Origin: Campanula takesimana
Lineage: Eukaryota; Streptophyta; Magnoliopsida; Asterales; Campanulaceae
Reading direction: 5' to 3'
Assembly: GCA_026119855.1 (NCBI GenBank)
Contig: JAOWBW010000595.1
Span: forward strand, 259,948 to 323,947
DNA length: 64,000 nt
The position numbers were made by a program, and so were the translations under genes. The notes below the pieces were generated by a model. It was not told the origin of the DNA. It worked only from the letters and a program-made list of their open reading frames with translations, and did no database searches. This document shows, in pieces, positions 12,119 through 23,794 of this stretch (position 1 is its first letter; each line of letters begins with the position of its first letter).

Positions 12119-13364
12119 TGGACCTATGGAGAGAACACGATTGATCTTAGGTTGGCCCCACAAATACCTTTTGAGTAAAATAAATTCACCCACAAACAAA
12201 GGAAAAAGACTCGACCATATAAGAAAAATGACTCTTTTTTTATTTATTTACAAAACTCGGAAGGACGTAGTCCTTTTTGGGGTTTCTAAGAAAAGATAAT
12301 GGAATCGTCACACTAATGTATAGACCTTCTCACGGTCCCATATACTCATCGGATTCCACCACGCTTGTGATTCCTACATGTGACGGGATTAAACTAAGTT
12401 AATGTCATTAAGCATACATGCGGGGACGGATTTTTTATTTTCGTCCATAATAACCACTTTGGGGACGGATTTTTATTTCGTCCATGACAACCGTTTGTTT
12501 CTATTGGAAACGGCATGTATGATTTGATGACATTAGTTTAGGGAAATCTCGGTACATGAAAACCGACTTGGTCACGGAGTGTTAGAACCTAAACTAAGAA
12601 TTGTGGGCCTTGTGCTCGGCTAAAGAAAGGCTTAAAGGTCACCCCCGACATGTAGTCGTGAACTACGCCACGGGCTGAGGTTTACCGCTTCGGAAGAGTC
12701 AAGGTCGAGTGGAGCTTGAAACTTCCTAGGACGGGCCTCGACGGGTTTGGGGTTGGACTTGTGCGACTCGATTGTGAGCAATTAATAAGAATATGTGCAT
12801 GTAGTGTGAGGTCAAGCCAAGTGACAAAATATTTTTTTTTTTTAAAGAAAATGAAAGCAAGTAAGAACATAATTTACAACTTTCGAATCACCCGTGTGAC
12901 CGATAAAAATAAACAGAAAGTAAAATTGTTCATGTGCAGGCTCGGTGCCCACACTGTCATTCTGTTCTGTTTCTGTGCACTGCTTCTGTTCTGGGAGCTG
13001 AATGATGTTCTGGGAATTTACCCAGAAGCGCACGCCTCAGAGCATTGATATGCGAAGCGCGCAGTGCGCCATGAAGATTGGAGGCGCGCGTATCTGGGGT
13101 ACCTGTCAGAATGTCAGAAACTGTGGACTCAGGGGATTGCCCTGGTCCCAAATCATGTAACTTTCCCCTGCAGAAACTGTTAGCAAAGAAACATGAAATT
13201 CGAAAAACAAAATGAGAGGCGGGCGATTCTGGTAGAAGGGGTCGGACGCGCGCGCTTTAGGCTAAGAAGGCCAGAAGCGCGCGCTTCCCACCCTTTTTAC
13301 CAGAATACCCAAAAAACAAAAATTAGAACACCAAAAGCAGAAAAAGCAAGTTTAACCCTCTATA
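12119..13364 (-). other. A1 leader between PBS and gag
   Basis: No gene is visible. It holds two clusters of GCGCGC-rich words at 13028-13095 and 13248-13287, including the 14-bp perfect palindrome GAAGCGCGCGCTTC at 13274-13287. A motif at 12795-12808 corresponds to CACACTACGCGCAC of A2 and element B, here with its CpGs lost. Confidence 0.65.
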
Positions 13365-13382
13365 TCCCCAGCGGAGTCGCCA
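13365..13382 (-). promoter_or_regulatory. A1 primer binding site (tRNA-Arg type)
   Basis: On the minus strand TGGCGACTCCGCTGGGGA follows the LTR after one base. It is complementary to the 3' end of a plant tRNA-Arg as I recall it, the primer used by Ogre-type elements. Its presence proves that the adjacent LTR acts as a 5' LTR for A1. Confidence 0.85.
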
Positions 13383-13383
13383 C

Positions 13384-14679
13384 TGTAGATACCCCGGGAA
13401 AACCTCACTTGGCTAGAGCGGTGAATTATCCTAGGATGTCTAATTGATATTAAGAGTCGCCACCCACGTTTTAGAGAAACGCGAGAAAACCTAAGAAGAG
13501 CCAATTTTATGTAAAAAACCAGAGATTCGGAAAAAGATGGGTTCGGGGGTTAGGTGACGGAGTGGGAAGTACTTAAACACCCACTCCGCCCCGCTTACGC
13601 GGGTCTTGCTACTTTTGGTGTTCTAATGCTAAATGTCCTTCAATTAAATAAATAGTGCTAACAATTATAACGGAAAGAAAAGGGGAAAATAAAAGAGAAT
13701 TGTTTTATTTATTAATATATGCTAAAGATTATATGTAACAATTATATTAAACAATTACATTAAGAAATATATAGGAAATTAAAGTAGAGATTGAAATGTA
13801 GGGAGATAACCTTGACCAACTTTAATGTAGTAAAGTGGTCATTTGGTCATGTCCCAATTGATGAGGATTGCATACATTACTAAGATATGTAAAATAAGAG
13901 AAGAAGAATAAAGTACCTTAAGAAAGAGGACTTCAAACTTGAACTTGAAAATGGTGTTGTTGTAGAGAAATTGTTGTAGAACAATTTGTGTAGAGTCTTG
14001 TTACTAAGAACTCTTGTTGGGAGAATTTATGTATAGTGTAGTTGTAGATGATAAAATTTTGGTCCAAAAAGAGAGTCCCTAAAAGTCTAGAGTTTTGGCT
14101 AGAGAGAAAATATTGAGGTCCCCCCTAAGGTAGAAGAAGGTGGTTTTTATAGGTAAAAAGGAGAGGGAAAGGTTGGAGGGAAAAGATGATCATCCATGTG
14201 AAATGGATTTGACCAATCAAAAATAAAATAAATAAAATAATAAATGAAAGAAATAAAAGAAAATCAAATAAAATAAAAATGAAATATTTTGTTTTAAAGA
14301 AAGGCTTAGAATGTGGGATTGGGAGTTATGAAATAAGGGGGGATGAATGTGGAATAAAACATGTGATGAAAAGAGGTGTTTTTAACTCTAAAAATGGAGG
14401 GAAAAGGCAGCAATCCGTAACAGTCAAAATGGGAAGCACGCGAGTCCGGCCTTTGGGGCGAGAAGCGCGCGCGGCCCGTTGACAGTGTCGGAGGCGCCCG
14501 CGGGTGAAAATAACAGAACGACAGAATGACTCTAAAAGTTAACTCTGTTATGCAGTTTAGTCCAAAACTAACGGAATCAGTTAGGAACTTAACGAAAGTA
14601 ACAGAAATTAACAAAAACAAGTTAAATAAAAATACTATGTATGCAATCGGGGTGAGAGGTCCCAGGCGGGGTGTCTACA
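13384..14679 (-). repeat. Family A LTR shared by A1 (as 5' LTR) and A3 (as 3' LTR)
   Basis: On the minus strand it begins TGTAGACACCCCGC and ends GGGGTATCTACA. A PBS lies on its left and a polypurine tract plus a family A 3' end lie on its right, so it is at once the 5' LTR of A1 and the 3' LTR of A3. The simplest reading is a tandem made by LTR-LTR recombination. CpG-rich words (GAAGCGCGCGC and relatives) cluster at 14438-14508. Confidence 0.88.
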
Positions 14680-14690
14680 GAGCCCCTCGG
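14680..14690 (-). promoter_or_regulatory. A3 polypurine tract
   Basis: The minus strand reads CCGAGGGGCTC directly before the LTR. A2 has the same tract at 46304-46314 and element B at 50516-50526. Confidence 0.8.
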
Positions 14691-14852
14691 CGACGTGGAT
14701 TGCAAAGCAAAACGCATCGACGAAAGAAAGACAACCGCTGAGGACATCGACAAGAGAAATCAAAGACTCGATAAAGCAGAAATTTGAAATTGCGAAGGAT
14801 AGGGGTGCGCTCCTTGTGTGAGCGTCTTTATTGATATAAAAAGGATATGGCG
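14691..14852 (-). other. A3 terminal non-coding segment between array and polypurine tract
   Basis: It matches the reverse complement of 46142-46303 in A2. Nothing coding is visible. Confidence 0.75.
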
Positions 14853-15145
14853 GGATCCGTTTTGCTGAAGCGGGATCCGTTTGCTGATAGCGAGATCCGT
14901 TTGCTGATGGCGGGATCCGTTTGCTGAAGCGGGATCCGTTTGCTGAAGCGGGATCCGTTTGCTGAAGCGCGATCCGTTTGCTGAAGCGCGATCCGTTTGC
15001 TGATGGCGGGATCCGTTTGCTGATGCGGGATTCGTTTGCTGATGCGGGATCTGTTTGCTGATGCGGGATCCGTTTGCTGAAGCGGGATCCGTTTGCTGAA
15101 GCGGGATCCGTTTGCTGATGCGGGATCCGTTTTTGCTGAAGCGGG
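14853..15145 (-). repeat. Tandem array of 18-19 bp units (GGGATCCGTTTGCTGA), left part
   Basis: About sixteen imperfect units of the form GCGGGATCCGTTTGCTGAA are present. The array belongs to A3 and continues at 47428 after the inserted element A2. It sits in the last kilobase before the 3' LTR, the part of Tat/Ogre elements known to be hypervariable and satellite-like. Long open frames across it are translations of the repeat and not genes. Confidence 0.9.
15141..15145. repeat. Target-site duplication of A2, left (gcggg)
   Basis: The pentamer is part of the array unit and is repeated at 47428-47432 after the A2 3' LTR. Because it occurs in nearly every unit, the match is weaker proof than the other duplications. 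Array sequence on both sides in the same orientation supports it. Confidence 0.8.
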
Positions 15146-16364
15146 TGTAGACACCCCGCTTTGGACCTCTCACCCCGATTGCATACATAGTATTTTTATT
15201 TAACTTGTTTTTGTTAATTTCTGTTACTTCCGTTAAGTTCCTAACTGATTCCGTTAGTTTTGGACTAAACTGCATAACAGAGTTAACTTTTAGAGTCATT
15301 CTGTCATTCTGTTATTTTCACCCGCGGGCGCCTCCCGTAATGGTCATGGGGCGCGTGCGCGTTTGGTCCAATAGGCCGGACTCGCGTGCTTCCCACTTTG
15401 ACTGTTACGGATTGCAGCCTTTTCCCTCTATTTTTAGAATCAAAAACATCTTTTTATCACATGTCTTAATCTAGCATTAACCCCTTTTTATTTTGTAACC
15501 TCCCAATCCCATATTCTTAGCTTTTTCCCAAAAACTAAATATTTCTTTTATTTATTATTTGATTTTCTTTTATTTATTTTATTTCTCTTTATTTTTCTAT
15601 TGGTTGAAAGACCACATTTTCCTCTCTTTTCTACCTATTTAAACCCCTCATTTTTACCTTAGAAAGGGACCTTGAACTTTGAACTTTCTCCCTACACAAA
15701 CTCTACACCATTCTCCCTACACAAATTTCCCCAACAAGAGTTCTAGCCTAAACTCCTCACAAATTTCTACACAACAATTTCTCTACAACAAGTCCAAGTT
15801 AAAGTTTGAAGTCCTCTTTTCTAAAGGTACACTTCTTCTTCTTCTATTTATTCATGTCTTTTTAGATGTATGCAATCCCCACCAAATGGGACATGACCAA
15901 ATGACCACTTTATTACATTAAAGTTTGTCAAGGTCATCTTCCTACATTTCAATCTCTACTTTAATTTCCTATCCATTTCTTAATCTAATTGTTTAGTATA
16001 ATTGTTACATGTAATCTTTAGCATAAATTAATAAATAAAACAATTCTCTTTTATTTCTCTTTTATTTTCCCCTTTCTTTTCACTTTAATTGTTAGCACTT
16101 TTTATTAAAGGACATTTAACATTAAAACACCAAAAGTAGCAAGACCCGCGTAAGCGGGGCGGAGTGGGTGTTTAAGTACTTCCCACTCCGTCACCTAACC
16201 CCCGAACCCTTCTCTCCCGAATCTCTGGTTTTCGTACAAAAATTGGCTTTCTTTAGGTTTTCTCGCGTTCCTCTAAAAACGCGGGTGGCGACTCTTAAAA
16301 TCAAGTAGACATCCTAGGTTAATTCACCGCTCTAGCCAAGCCGTAGTTTCCCGGGGTATCTACA
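15146..16364 (+). repeat. A2 5' LTR
   Basis: It begins TGTAGACACC and ends GGTATCTACA. CpG-rich words lie at 15322-15395 (GGGCGCCTCCC, GGCGCGTGCGCG and relatives), about 240-310 bp upstream of a TATA-like TATTTAAA at 15636-15643. Confidence 0.92.
15636..15643 (+). promoter_or_regulatory. Possible TATA box of the A2 LTR
   Basis: TATTTAAA is followed by pyrimidine-rich sequence. The 3' LTR copy has a changed version (TATTGAAA near 46805), which lowers confidence. Confidence 0.35.
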
Positions 16365-16365
16365 G

Positions 16366-16383
16366 TGGCGACTCCGCTGGGGA
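16366..16383 (+). promoter_or_regulatory. A2 primer binding site (tRNA-Arg type)
   Basis: TGGCGACTCCGCTGGGGA follows the LTR after a single G, identical to the A1 site. Confidence 0.88.
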
Positions 16384-17586
16384 CATAGAGGGTTAAACTT
16401 GCATTTTCTGCTTTTGGTGTTCTTATATCTGTTTTTTGGGCATTCTGGTAAAAAGGGTAGGAAGCGCGCGCCTCCGGCCTTCTTGGCCTAAACGCGCGCG
16501 TCCGACCCTTATTACCAGAATCGCCCACCTTCCATCTTGTCCTTCAAATGTCATATTTCTATGCTAACAAGTTTCTGCAGGGGAATGTTACATAATTTGG
16601 GACCAGGGCAATCCCCTGAGTCCGCGGTTTCTTCTGACATTCTGACAGGTACCCCAGATGCGCGCGCCTCCCACATTCATGGCGCAATGCGCGCGCTTCC
16701 CACGTAACTGCCCTGAGTCGCGCGCTTCTAGGCTATTTTCCAGAACAGAACATTGAACAGAATGGGCAGTTTTGACAGTGTGTGGGCACCGGGCCTACAT
16801 ACACCCCCTTTTACTTTTGTTTATTCATTTTTATCGGTCACACGGTTGATTCGAAAGTTGTAAATTACGTGCTTATTTGTTTTTTTTATTTCCTTTGAAA
16901 AAAAAAAAAATATTTTGTCACTTGTTAGACCTCACACTACGCGCACAATTCTTATCAACTGCTCACTATCGAGTCGCACAAGTCCAACCCCAAACCCGTC
17001 GAGGCCCGTCCTAGGAAGTTTCAAGCTCCACCCGACCTTGACTCTACTAAAGCGGTAAACCTCAGCCCGTGGCGTAGTTCATGACTACATGCCGGGGGTG
17101 ACCTTTAAGCCTCTCTTTAGCCGAGCACAAACCACACAATTCTAGTTAGGGTCTAACACTCCGTGACTCAAGTCGGTTTTTCATGTACCGAGATTTCCCT
17201 AAACTAATGTCTTCAAATCATACATGCCAACTTGTTGCAATGGACGAAAGAAAACTCCGTCCCCAAAGTGGTTATAATGGACGAAAATAAAAAAATCCGC
17301 TACATTAATTTAGTTTAATCCTGACACATGTAGGATTCACAAACGTGGTGGAATCTGATGAGTATATGGGACCGTGAGAAGGTCTATATACTAGTGTGAC
17401 GATTCCACTATTCTTTCTAGAAATCCCAAAAAGGACCACGTCCTTCCGACTTTTGTAAATAAATAAAAAAAGAGTCATTTCTCTTATGTGGTTAAGTCTT
17501 TTTCCTTTGTTTGTGGGTTAATTATTTTACTCGAAATATGTTTGTGGGGCCAACCTAAGATCGATCGTGTTCTCTCAATAGGTCCA
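16384..17586 (+). other. A2 leader between PBS and gag
   Basis: No gene is visible. It holds GCGCGC-type word clusters at 16461-16503 and 16657-16730, an A run near 16897-16909, and the 14-mer CACACTACGCGCAC at 16933-16946, which element B also has in its leader. The reading frame of gag is open from 17488, but the shared start at 17587 is preferred. Confidence 0.65.
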
Positions 17587-17846
17587 ATGGCTTCCAACGG
17601 CAACAACAACAAGGGTGAGAACATTTCCGTGTCCAACGAAAGGCTCTTCAACATAATAAGAGCCATTGGGGAACAAATGGATAGACTTGTCGAGGATGCC
17701 CGTCACAAGGATGATTTATGGCAAGCCCGTCTTGATCTCGAGAGGAGAATTCATAAGGAAGAAGTATCCGAACTTAAGGCCCGTTTACAAGAGTTCACCA
17801 ACAACAAGGCAAAGGTCAATGGTAAGGCATGTTTAAGTGGCCCGCC
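17587..17846 (+). pseudogene. gag: A2 gag, N-terminal part (split by the Sirevirus)
   Basis: The frame opens with MASNGNNNKGENISVSNERL-like sequence homologous to A1 and A3 and runs through the charged, probably coiled-coil segment. It is cut after 17846, where the Sirevirus LTR begins, and resumes in the same frame at 41597. The reading of about 85 codons here corresponds residue for residue with the other copies. It does not reach the zinc knuckle. Confidence 0.82.
17842..17846. repeat. Target-site duplication of the Sirevirus, left (ccgcc)
   Basis: The pentamer ccgcc is repeated at 41592-41596 after the 3' LTR. Removing one copy and the element rejoins the gag frame. Confidence 0.95.
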
Positions 17847-19278
17847 TGTTGGGTATGTCCACTTATATCTCAGTTTCAATGTAATAGGATTGATTAGATT
17901 TGATTGATCCATCACCTAAGTTTTATTTCATGGACTTTAGACCCACATGTAAGAAGTATTTATACTTCATTTTTTAGGTAGTCCATTGTAATAGAACAGG
18001 CTTAGGAATAGGGCAAGAAGATCAAGATTGAAGTAAATCACTCCTTGAGTTTGAGCTACGCGCCTATGCGCTCCATTTAACGCGCCATGCGCCCCCCTCC
18101 CTTCACCTTTGCGCCATGCGCCTATCCAGCGCGCGCGCATAAGGTGATACGCCTAGCTATGCTACGCGCCCCATTGGCTCATGCGCGCCTCTTATCTTAA
18201 CGCGCCTCAAAGAAGTGTTTTTAACACTCAGTGATTTATTGAAGATTCGAAGACTTGAAGAAGATTCAAACTACGCCAATGATCCAACGGTGGTTAAATA
18301 ACACGAATACATCCGCATCTAAGGACACCTGTCCATAATGGTCATATTTGTGTTATGTATCTAATGGCTATAAAAGGACACGTGCTCCACTCAATGAGCG
18401 ACAGCACATCTGTTCTTTCTCTGACTCACCAAAGATTTCCAACGGCAAGTTTTTGGGGCTCTACTATAAATACCCCATAACTTCAACCATTTGAAGTTGC
18501 TAAGCATTTCAAGAAATTCTCTCATGCATTTGTTGAAGATTTGAAGATTGCCTTTGTTATTTCCAGAATTCTCTAGAACATCTTCATAACTTCATCCTTA
18601 GCCCAGATCCTCAAGCAAAAACACTTTAGTTTTCTTGTGCTCTCAATCTCAAAGATCTAAAGAGCCTTGAATCTAAAATCACACACGCACCTCTTTAAGT
18701 TTGATCACTTAGATCTTTCTTTAAGAGATACACCGGTTATTGTTTTGGATTTGTTCTTTCATAGAAATAGATCTTGAGTTAGTGTATAAGCTCAAACGAT
18801 TGTAATTTGTAACACTCTCTTATAATAAGATCTCCTTTAGAAAATCCAAGACTAACCATCTTGGTAGAGGACGTAGATCATTTTACCGATCGAACCTCTC
18901 CAAATAGCGCGTACTTACTTATTGCTATTTCTTTTCAAGTTCATATCATATCTAACTATTTGATTGTTTATTCATTGTAGATTGATTGGTTGAACTGTGT
19001 TGTGTTTGTTATATCATTTGCCTTAGTTTCTTATTTTACCCAATTTGAGCCAAAATACTTAGAGTGTGTGTGCACCCCCTTTATCATAATTTGCGCCTAT
19101 TTACATTACTAAATTCCGCTGTGCATTTCACTCACTCACTTAGGCGCATATCATAACGCTTATTTGATAAAGTGCGCATTTGCAATTGAGTTTATCAAGG
19201 GTACGAAAAGAATTTTAAAACAGCTATACACCCCCCTCTAGCTATTTTTCATACCCTTGTTGCCCTTTGGGACCAACA
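17847..19278 (+). repeat. Sirevirus 5' LTR
   Basis: It aligns with 31308-32202 joined to 41059-41591. A dense cluster of GCGCCT and GCGCGC words lies at 18058-18212, upstream of the TATA box. The uninterrupted sequence around 18743-18760 is the empty site of the gypsy insertion in the other LTR. Confidence 0.93.
18369..18377 (+). promoter_or_regulatory. Probable TATA box and G-box of the Sirevirus LTR
   Basis: TATAAAAGG is followed at 18379-18384 by CACGTG. Both are kept in the other LTR (TATAAAAGG at 31826-31834). A second TATA-like CTATAAATA lies near 18464, so the start site is not certain. Confidence 0.6.
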
Positions 19279-19280
19279 AG

Positions 19281-19293
19281 TGGTATCAGAGCA
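19281..19293 (+). promoter_or_regulatory. Sirevirus primer binding site (tRNA-iMet)
   Basis: TGGTATCAGAGCA lies two bases after the LTR end, complementary to initiator tRNA-Met. Confidence 0.9.
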
Positions 19294-19351
19294 AACACCT
19301 TTATAAAACACTTTTGTTTTTCAAGCTTAACAGCTTGGGTGCCAATTCTAA

Positions 19352-19728
19352 ATGGCAAACTCAAAACCTATAGCAACTGCAAACTACACTCACGTTCCGG
19401 TCTTTGATGAAGATCATTTTGACGTGTGGAAATTCAGCATATTGACCCATCTCAACTCAATCGACGAAAGGCTCCATGACACCGTAGTTTATGGACCTTA
19501 CATTCCGGTTAAAGCGAATCCAAATCCACGCACCAACGCTGCTCAACCTACAGTTCTGAAACCGAAACAAGAATGGACTGAGGAAGAAACAAGAAGAGTT
19601 GCAAATGATGGGAAAGCTAGAAACATTCTCCTAAGCACTCTAAGCATGGCTATGAAACAACAAGTCATGCATTGTGCTACTGCTAATGAGCTATGGGATG
19701 CCATTGAAGAGCATATAGAAGGAGATAC
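19352..19728 (+). pseudogene. gag: Sirevirus gag, N-terminal part
   Basis: The frame opens 58 bases after the PBS and encodes a copia gag N-terminus (a segment with DEDHFDVWKFSILTHL and a later NELWDAIEEH motif typical of the UBN2-type capsid). It is cut in the middle of the capsid by a solo LTR whose target duplication is gatac. Reading resumes in the same frame at 21829. No frameshift is visible in this part. Confidence 0.85.
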
Positions 19729-21823
19729 TATCACGACCCGAAAGCTAGGCTCTATATTATTAGTAATAAATGATTATTGTTTAATTAATTGCCTATCTAT
19801 TTATTTAAATTATTATTTATTTAAATATTTATGTGTTATAATAATTATGCCTAGCATTTTATTTGGGTTATTTGTGCTAGAGTAGTATTATTTGGTCTTA
19901 ATTGTTGGTAGGGAGTGTAAGTATTTGTGTTAGTAGTTGGGGAGGGGGCCTAAGTGTAAATTCTTTAAATTATTTCCCCTACTCCCTCCCTACTCCTTCT
20001 CTTCTCCCTCACTCTCCATCTCTTCCCAGCTCATCTCTCTCTCTTCAAAAGAAAAAGGGTAAGTTTTTCTCTTTCACTTCTCTCTTCATTTTCTTCATCT
20101 TCCTCTCATAATATCTCATTTCTTAAAACTTGAAATGTGTTTAGATCGTCGATAGGATCGCGTAGAATCAAAAATATTCGAATTCCTTCAACTTTCATTA
20201 TTTTCAAGTAAGTTGCTGTTCCCCCTATTTTATGCTAAAATGCTCATAACATGTTTCTACAATGCTTTAATTGTTATCTTTGAAGTTTGGTTGAGTTTGG
20301 AATTGATTTGGAATTTATTTGAGTTTTTGGCTAAAATGGTGATTTGATGAATGTCATGATTCAATCTTGGTTTTGGGTTGATAAATGGTGTTAGTTAGGT
20401 TCCCTTAAACTTAAATGTTGTTTGGGTACCTTAGCAAACTTGTTGGTTGTGTTTGATTTTGAGTATTGTGTGAATTGGGTAAGAAAATGATGAACCCATT
20501 TCTTCCTTCCCGAATTCCGGCAATTCAGAAGATTGGGCGACCGCCCAAAAATGTCTGGGCGACCGCACATCTATCTGAAAGCTTTTGTTCTTGTTTGAGG
20601 GATTTTTGGGCGACCGCACAGTCCCTGGTGGGCGGCCGCACAGAACCTCTGAAAGTTTACATTTGTTAATTTGTGTGATTGAAGAATGCGTTTTGGTCTA
20701 AGTCTTGGGTGTCCTTCTAGTTGACCTTAGTGATCATTGTAGTACACTCTAGTGATAGAATTGGGTCTTTTGTGATCAAGTTTGTGTTTGAATCAATTAA
20801 GTGTTAATTGGGAATGTGGTTCATCCTTGATGTGTTGTTTGGATTGGTTTACCTTTGTGGTAATTTATTTGGAATGGTTCCCTACTTTGGAACCTTAAGT
20901 TGTTTATTCATGCTAAAATATTATTACTTAGGATTTATTTGGAAGCCCAGCTGGCATATTTGTTGCATCGGGCGATGGGAAAGATTATAATGGCAAAGCC
21001 AAGTCCATTATAATGTTGACCATTGTTTTGCCCCCTTCTATACCCTTTTCCAAATTGGCCTTGGAAAAGACAAGTTAGCTTCCTTTGTGAATGTATCTAG
21101 CTACCGAGCATGACTTTGTGGCATGGCTCTTGTCCTTTGTGACACTCTTATGGTTATTGTTCCGGTACCGGGGGTTTCTCTTCGGCTCTCATGCTATTAT
21201 GAAGATGTGATTTGTTGATTATTGAAGCTGCGCAGCGATCCTTTATTTGGATGTACCGGTTTGGAAACCTTGGCTAATATCCTTTGTTATGTGTTTATTT
21301 CCGATGCTATCTGATATATGATAATTTCTATCTGTTATGTGATAAATGCTATGTGCTAGATATGATTTATTATTGTATATTGCATCTTAGCATCTCATGT
21401 AGTTGCATTAGTAACTTATTGAGATTTATCTTACCCCCTTTCTTTTATCTTTGTTTTTCCTTAACCCCCCCCCCAGGTGCTAAGGATTAGTCTCGCTGAT
21501 CACGAGAAAGAGGACGTCGAGTGTGGATACATTCTTTTGGGGAAAGTTGTTATAGGTTGGTTTACATTATATCAATGTGTAACCTTTTGGGGATATTTGT
21601 ACCAAACATTGACGTCACTAGGATTTGTGTATCTTGTAACTTTGGTGTATAAGCTTATGGAGTTTATACTAGTTTTACTTTGTTGTTCAAGTTGATTTAC
21701 AAAACCTTGTGTTATCATCTTTTGGGTATAAAAGGAAATTTTTATCTCCATTATTTTAGAGTTTATTGTTTAAGTCGACGTCCAGCTCGCGATCTCGGGC
21801 CCGCGGGGTTCGGGGACGCGACA
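19729..21823 (+). mobile_element. Gypsy solo LTR inserted in the Sirevirus gag
   Basis: This 2,095-bp sequence aligns with the LTRs of the gypsy element at 32203-41053 (there on the minus strand), and is flanked by gatac at 19724-19728 and 21824-21828. Its start reads TATCACGACC where the relatives have TGTCAC, and it ends GACGCGACA. No internal region remains, so it is a solo LTR left by LTR-LTR recombination. At 20534-20642 it has four GC-rich words of the form GGGCGACCGCACA, which differ from the words at the same place in the complete element. Confidence 0.92.
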
Positions 21824-21828
21824 GATAC

Positions 21829-23794
21829 CGTTTGCAAGGAGAACAAGAGATACGAAGTACAAAAGAGATTCAACAATTTTTCTCAACTCCCCAGAGAAAC
21901 CTTAAGACAAACTTATGAACGATTTTGTGAAATTATCAATCTATGTATTTCACTTGGCATGAAGTTTTCGAACAAAGATTTGAATGTCAATTTTCTCCAA
22001 GCTTTTGGATCAAGATACCTACATAAATCTAGCGCTCTTGAAGACGCTGGAACTTTGGATGATTGGACTTTAAAGAACCTTTATGCTAATCTCAAAGTTT
22101 ATGAGCTCAAACTTCATCGAATTAGTGAAACTGAAGAAAAATCAAAATCTGTTGCAATGGTAGCACATAGAGAGGAAGCCCAACCTCCTGCGCCTGCGCC
22201 TATTCAGAAAGTGAAAAGTTTCGATCCCAAAATTTCTACTTCTGAGCTATTGGACAAGGACGATGAAGACTTCGCTTTATTTGTGAAGAGATTCCAAAGT
22301 TCAGAAAATTCACCAAGTCTGGCTCAACCATTAAATATCAAGGATCTACCAGTAAAGCTCCTTCAAAGTTCATAAGGAGCAATGATTCTAAAAGAAAAGA
22401 AGACCGTGTTTGTTTTAATTGCAGGAAACCCGGACACTTTGCATCGAGCTGCCCAATTCCCAAGTTCGAGTATATGCAAAAGAAGAGCAGCCATACTCCT
22501 AAATTCACTCCCAAGTTCACTCGTCATAAGGGAATGGTTGCTGAAGAAGAAGCACTAGCAAATGAGCACAACACGTGGATTGAAACAGACTCCGATGAGA
22601 GCGATGAAGACTCCGATAATGGACTCGTTTGTTTTGTTGCAAAAGATGAAGATGATGTTGAAATTAATGACTATGACTCCGATGACTTTTCAAAGGATGT
22701 TCCCGATATGAAAAACTTTAACAAACCAATCAAGGAATCTGCTAGTCACTCTGAGGCGAAAAAGAAGAAAGGACCAACCATAAGTGAGCTAATTGAACAA
22801 GGATGTCTTACTCCGACTCAAAGAGATGGTGGATTATTGTTTGCTCGATGTGATCTAAGTGCAAGGAACAAGCTAAGAAAGGGAACTTACATCAGACCAC
22901 AAGTTGAACCAGCTGCACCAATTCCTAAAATCAACGATGATGAAATTGTTGCTGAACAAGAAAAGTTATTCAAAAAGGCTGAAAAGGTAATCAGTAGATT
23001 TGATAATATGAAGGAAACTTTAGCACTATCATGTGATGAAATTTCCCAGCTTAAGACTGAGAAAACTGTTCTAAAATCTGAACTCACCCTCCTTAAGGAG
23101 CAGATAAAGAGCATGACTCCTCTTACTATTAAAAACACTTTTCTAACAGAACAGAACTCAAATTACTGATCTCAAAAAGATTACAAATGAGTGGTCTAAT
23201 TCTCGTGTCACTATGGACAATATTTTTGAGTCCCAAAAAGCCAGTGGTGAAAAAAGTGGCTTGGGATTCTCATCAACTAGTGACAACTTTAAGTGTGATG
23301 TCTGTGCTGAAAGAGATAGTGAATTTACAAAACATCAAACTTTTGAAATTCCCAAGGAAAAACATTCTAATTCAATGGGAAAAGGACAGGAAAAAGTTAA
23401 GAGACAAACATTCCATTATGTCTACCCAACGAAACAATTTGGGAAGGCTAATGGGAAAGATATAGCTATAGATGAATCATCCTCTAGCAAAATCCCTCTT
23501 AAAACAAAGCGCGCTCCTTCTCCGAGTGCTCATTATGCGCCTAGGAGCCACGCGCCTCATCGCCGTGCGCCTCCTAGCCCTATGCGCCCTCCTAGATCAA
23601 GCGCTCCAAAATTTCAAAAGAAGAATTTTGTTAAGGCTAGTCCATCTGACCCAAAGAAGAATGCCATCCCAAAGAAAAGTAAAGAGTTTGTAAAAACTCA
23701 TGTGATTGGTGGCTTTCAACATTGTTCTATTTGTGATTGTTTAGGACATAAGGCCGTGGAATGCCTTTTGCGATTCACTCCCAATGCCAAATAA
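21829..23794 (+). pseudogene. gag: Sirevirus gag, C-terminal part with two zinc knuckles, frameshifted
   Basis: Continuing the capsid, the first frame runs to about 22350, where a frameshift moves to another frame that carries a first CCHC knuckle (CFNCRKPGHFASSC, from 22411), an acidic serine-rich stretch and a probable coiled coil to 23169. A second shift leads to the frame ending at 23794 with a basic Ala-Pro-rich linker and a second knuckle (CSICDCLGHKAVEC). The Ala-Pro linker at 23508-23602 is built from the GCGCCT word read in more than one frame. A large gag with a long linker fits Sireviruses. Confidence 0.85.

Larger units (their letters stand above)
1..14679 (-). mobile_element. Family A copy A1: gag-only LTR retrotransposon, 3' end outside the window
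   Basis: This minus-strand element has its 5' LTR on the right (13384-14679), then a tRNA-Arg type PBS, a long leader, a short gag and a long non-coding 3' half that leaves the window at position 1. It is interrupted by Copia-1 at 1627-10160. No protease, RT, RNase H or integrase is visible, so it is a non-autonomous gag-only (TR-GAG-like) element. The PBS, the polypurine tract ending in GGGGCTC, and the Cx2Hx4Hx4C gag knuckle suggest kinship with Tat/Ogre gypsy elements; that placement is inference. Its array and 3' LTR must lie left of the window. Confidence 0.85.

Noticed and set aside
11585..12299. Plus-strand frames opposite family A gag
   Set aside because: They are antisense shadows of the gag frame; the same antisense frames recur at 63221-63908 only because gag does.
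14853..15145. CRISPR-like array of short repeats
   Set aside because: The units are directly adjacent without spacers and belong to a retrotransposon 3' region.
19902..21695. Short open frames in the solo LTR
   Set aside because: They are LTR sequence interrupting gag; no similarity to any gene is visible.
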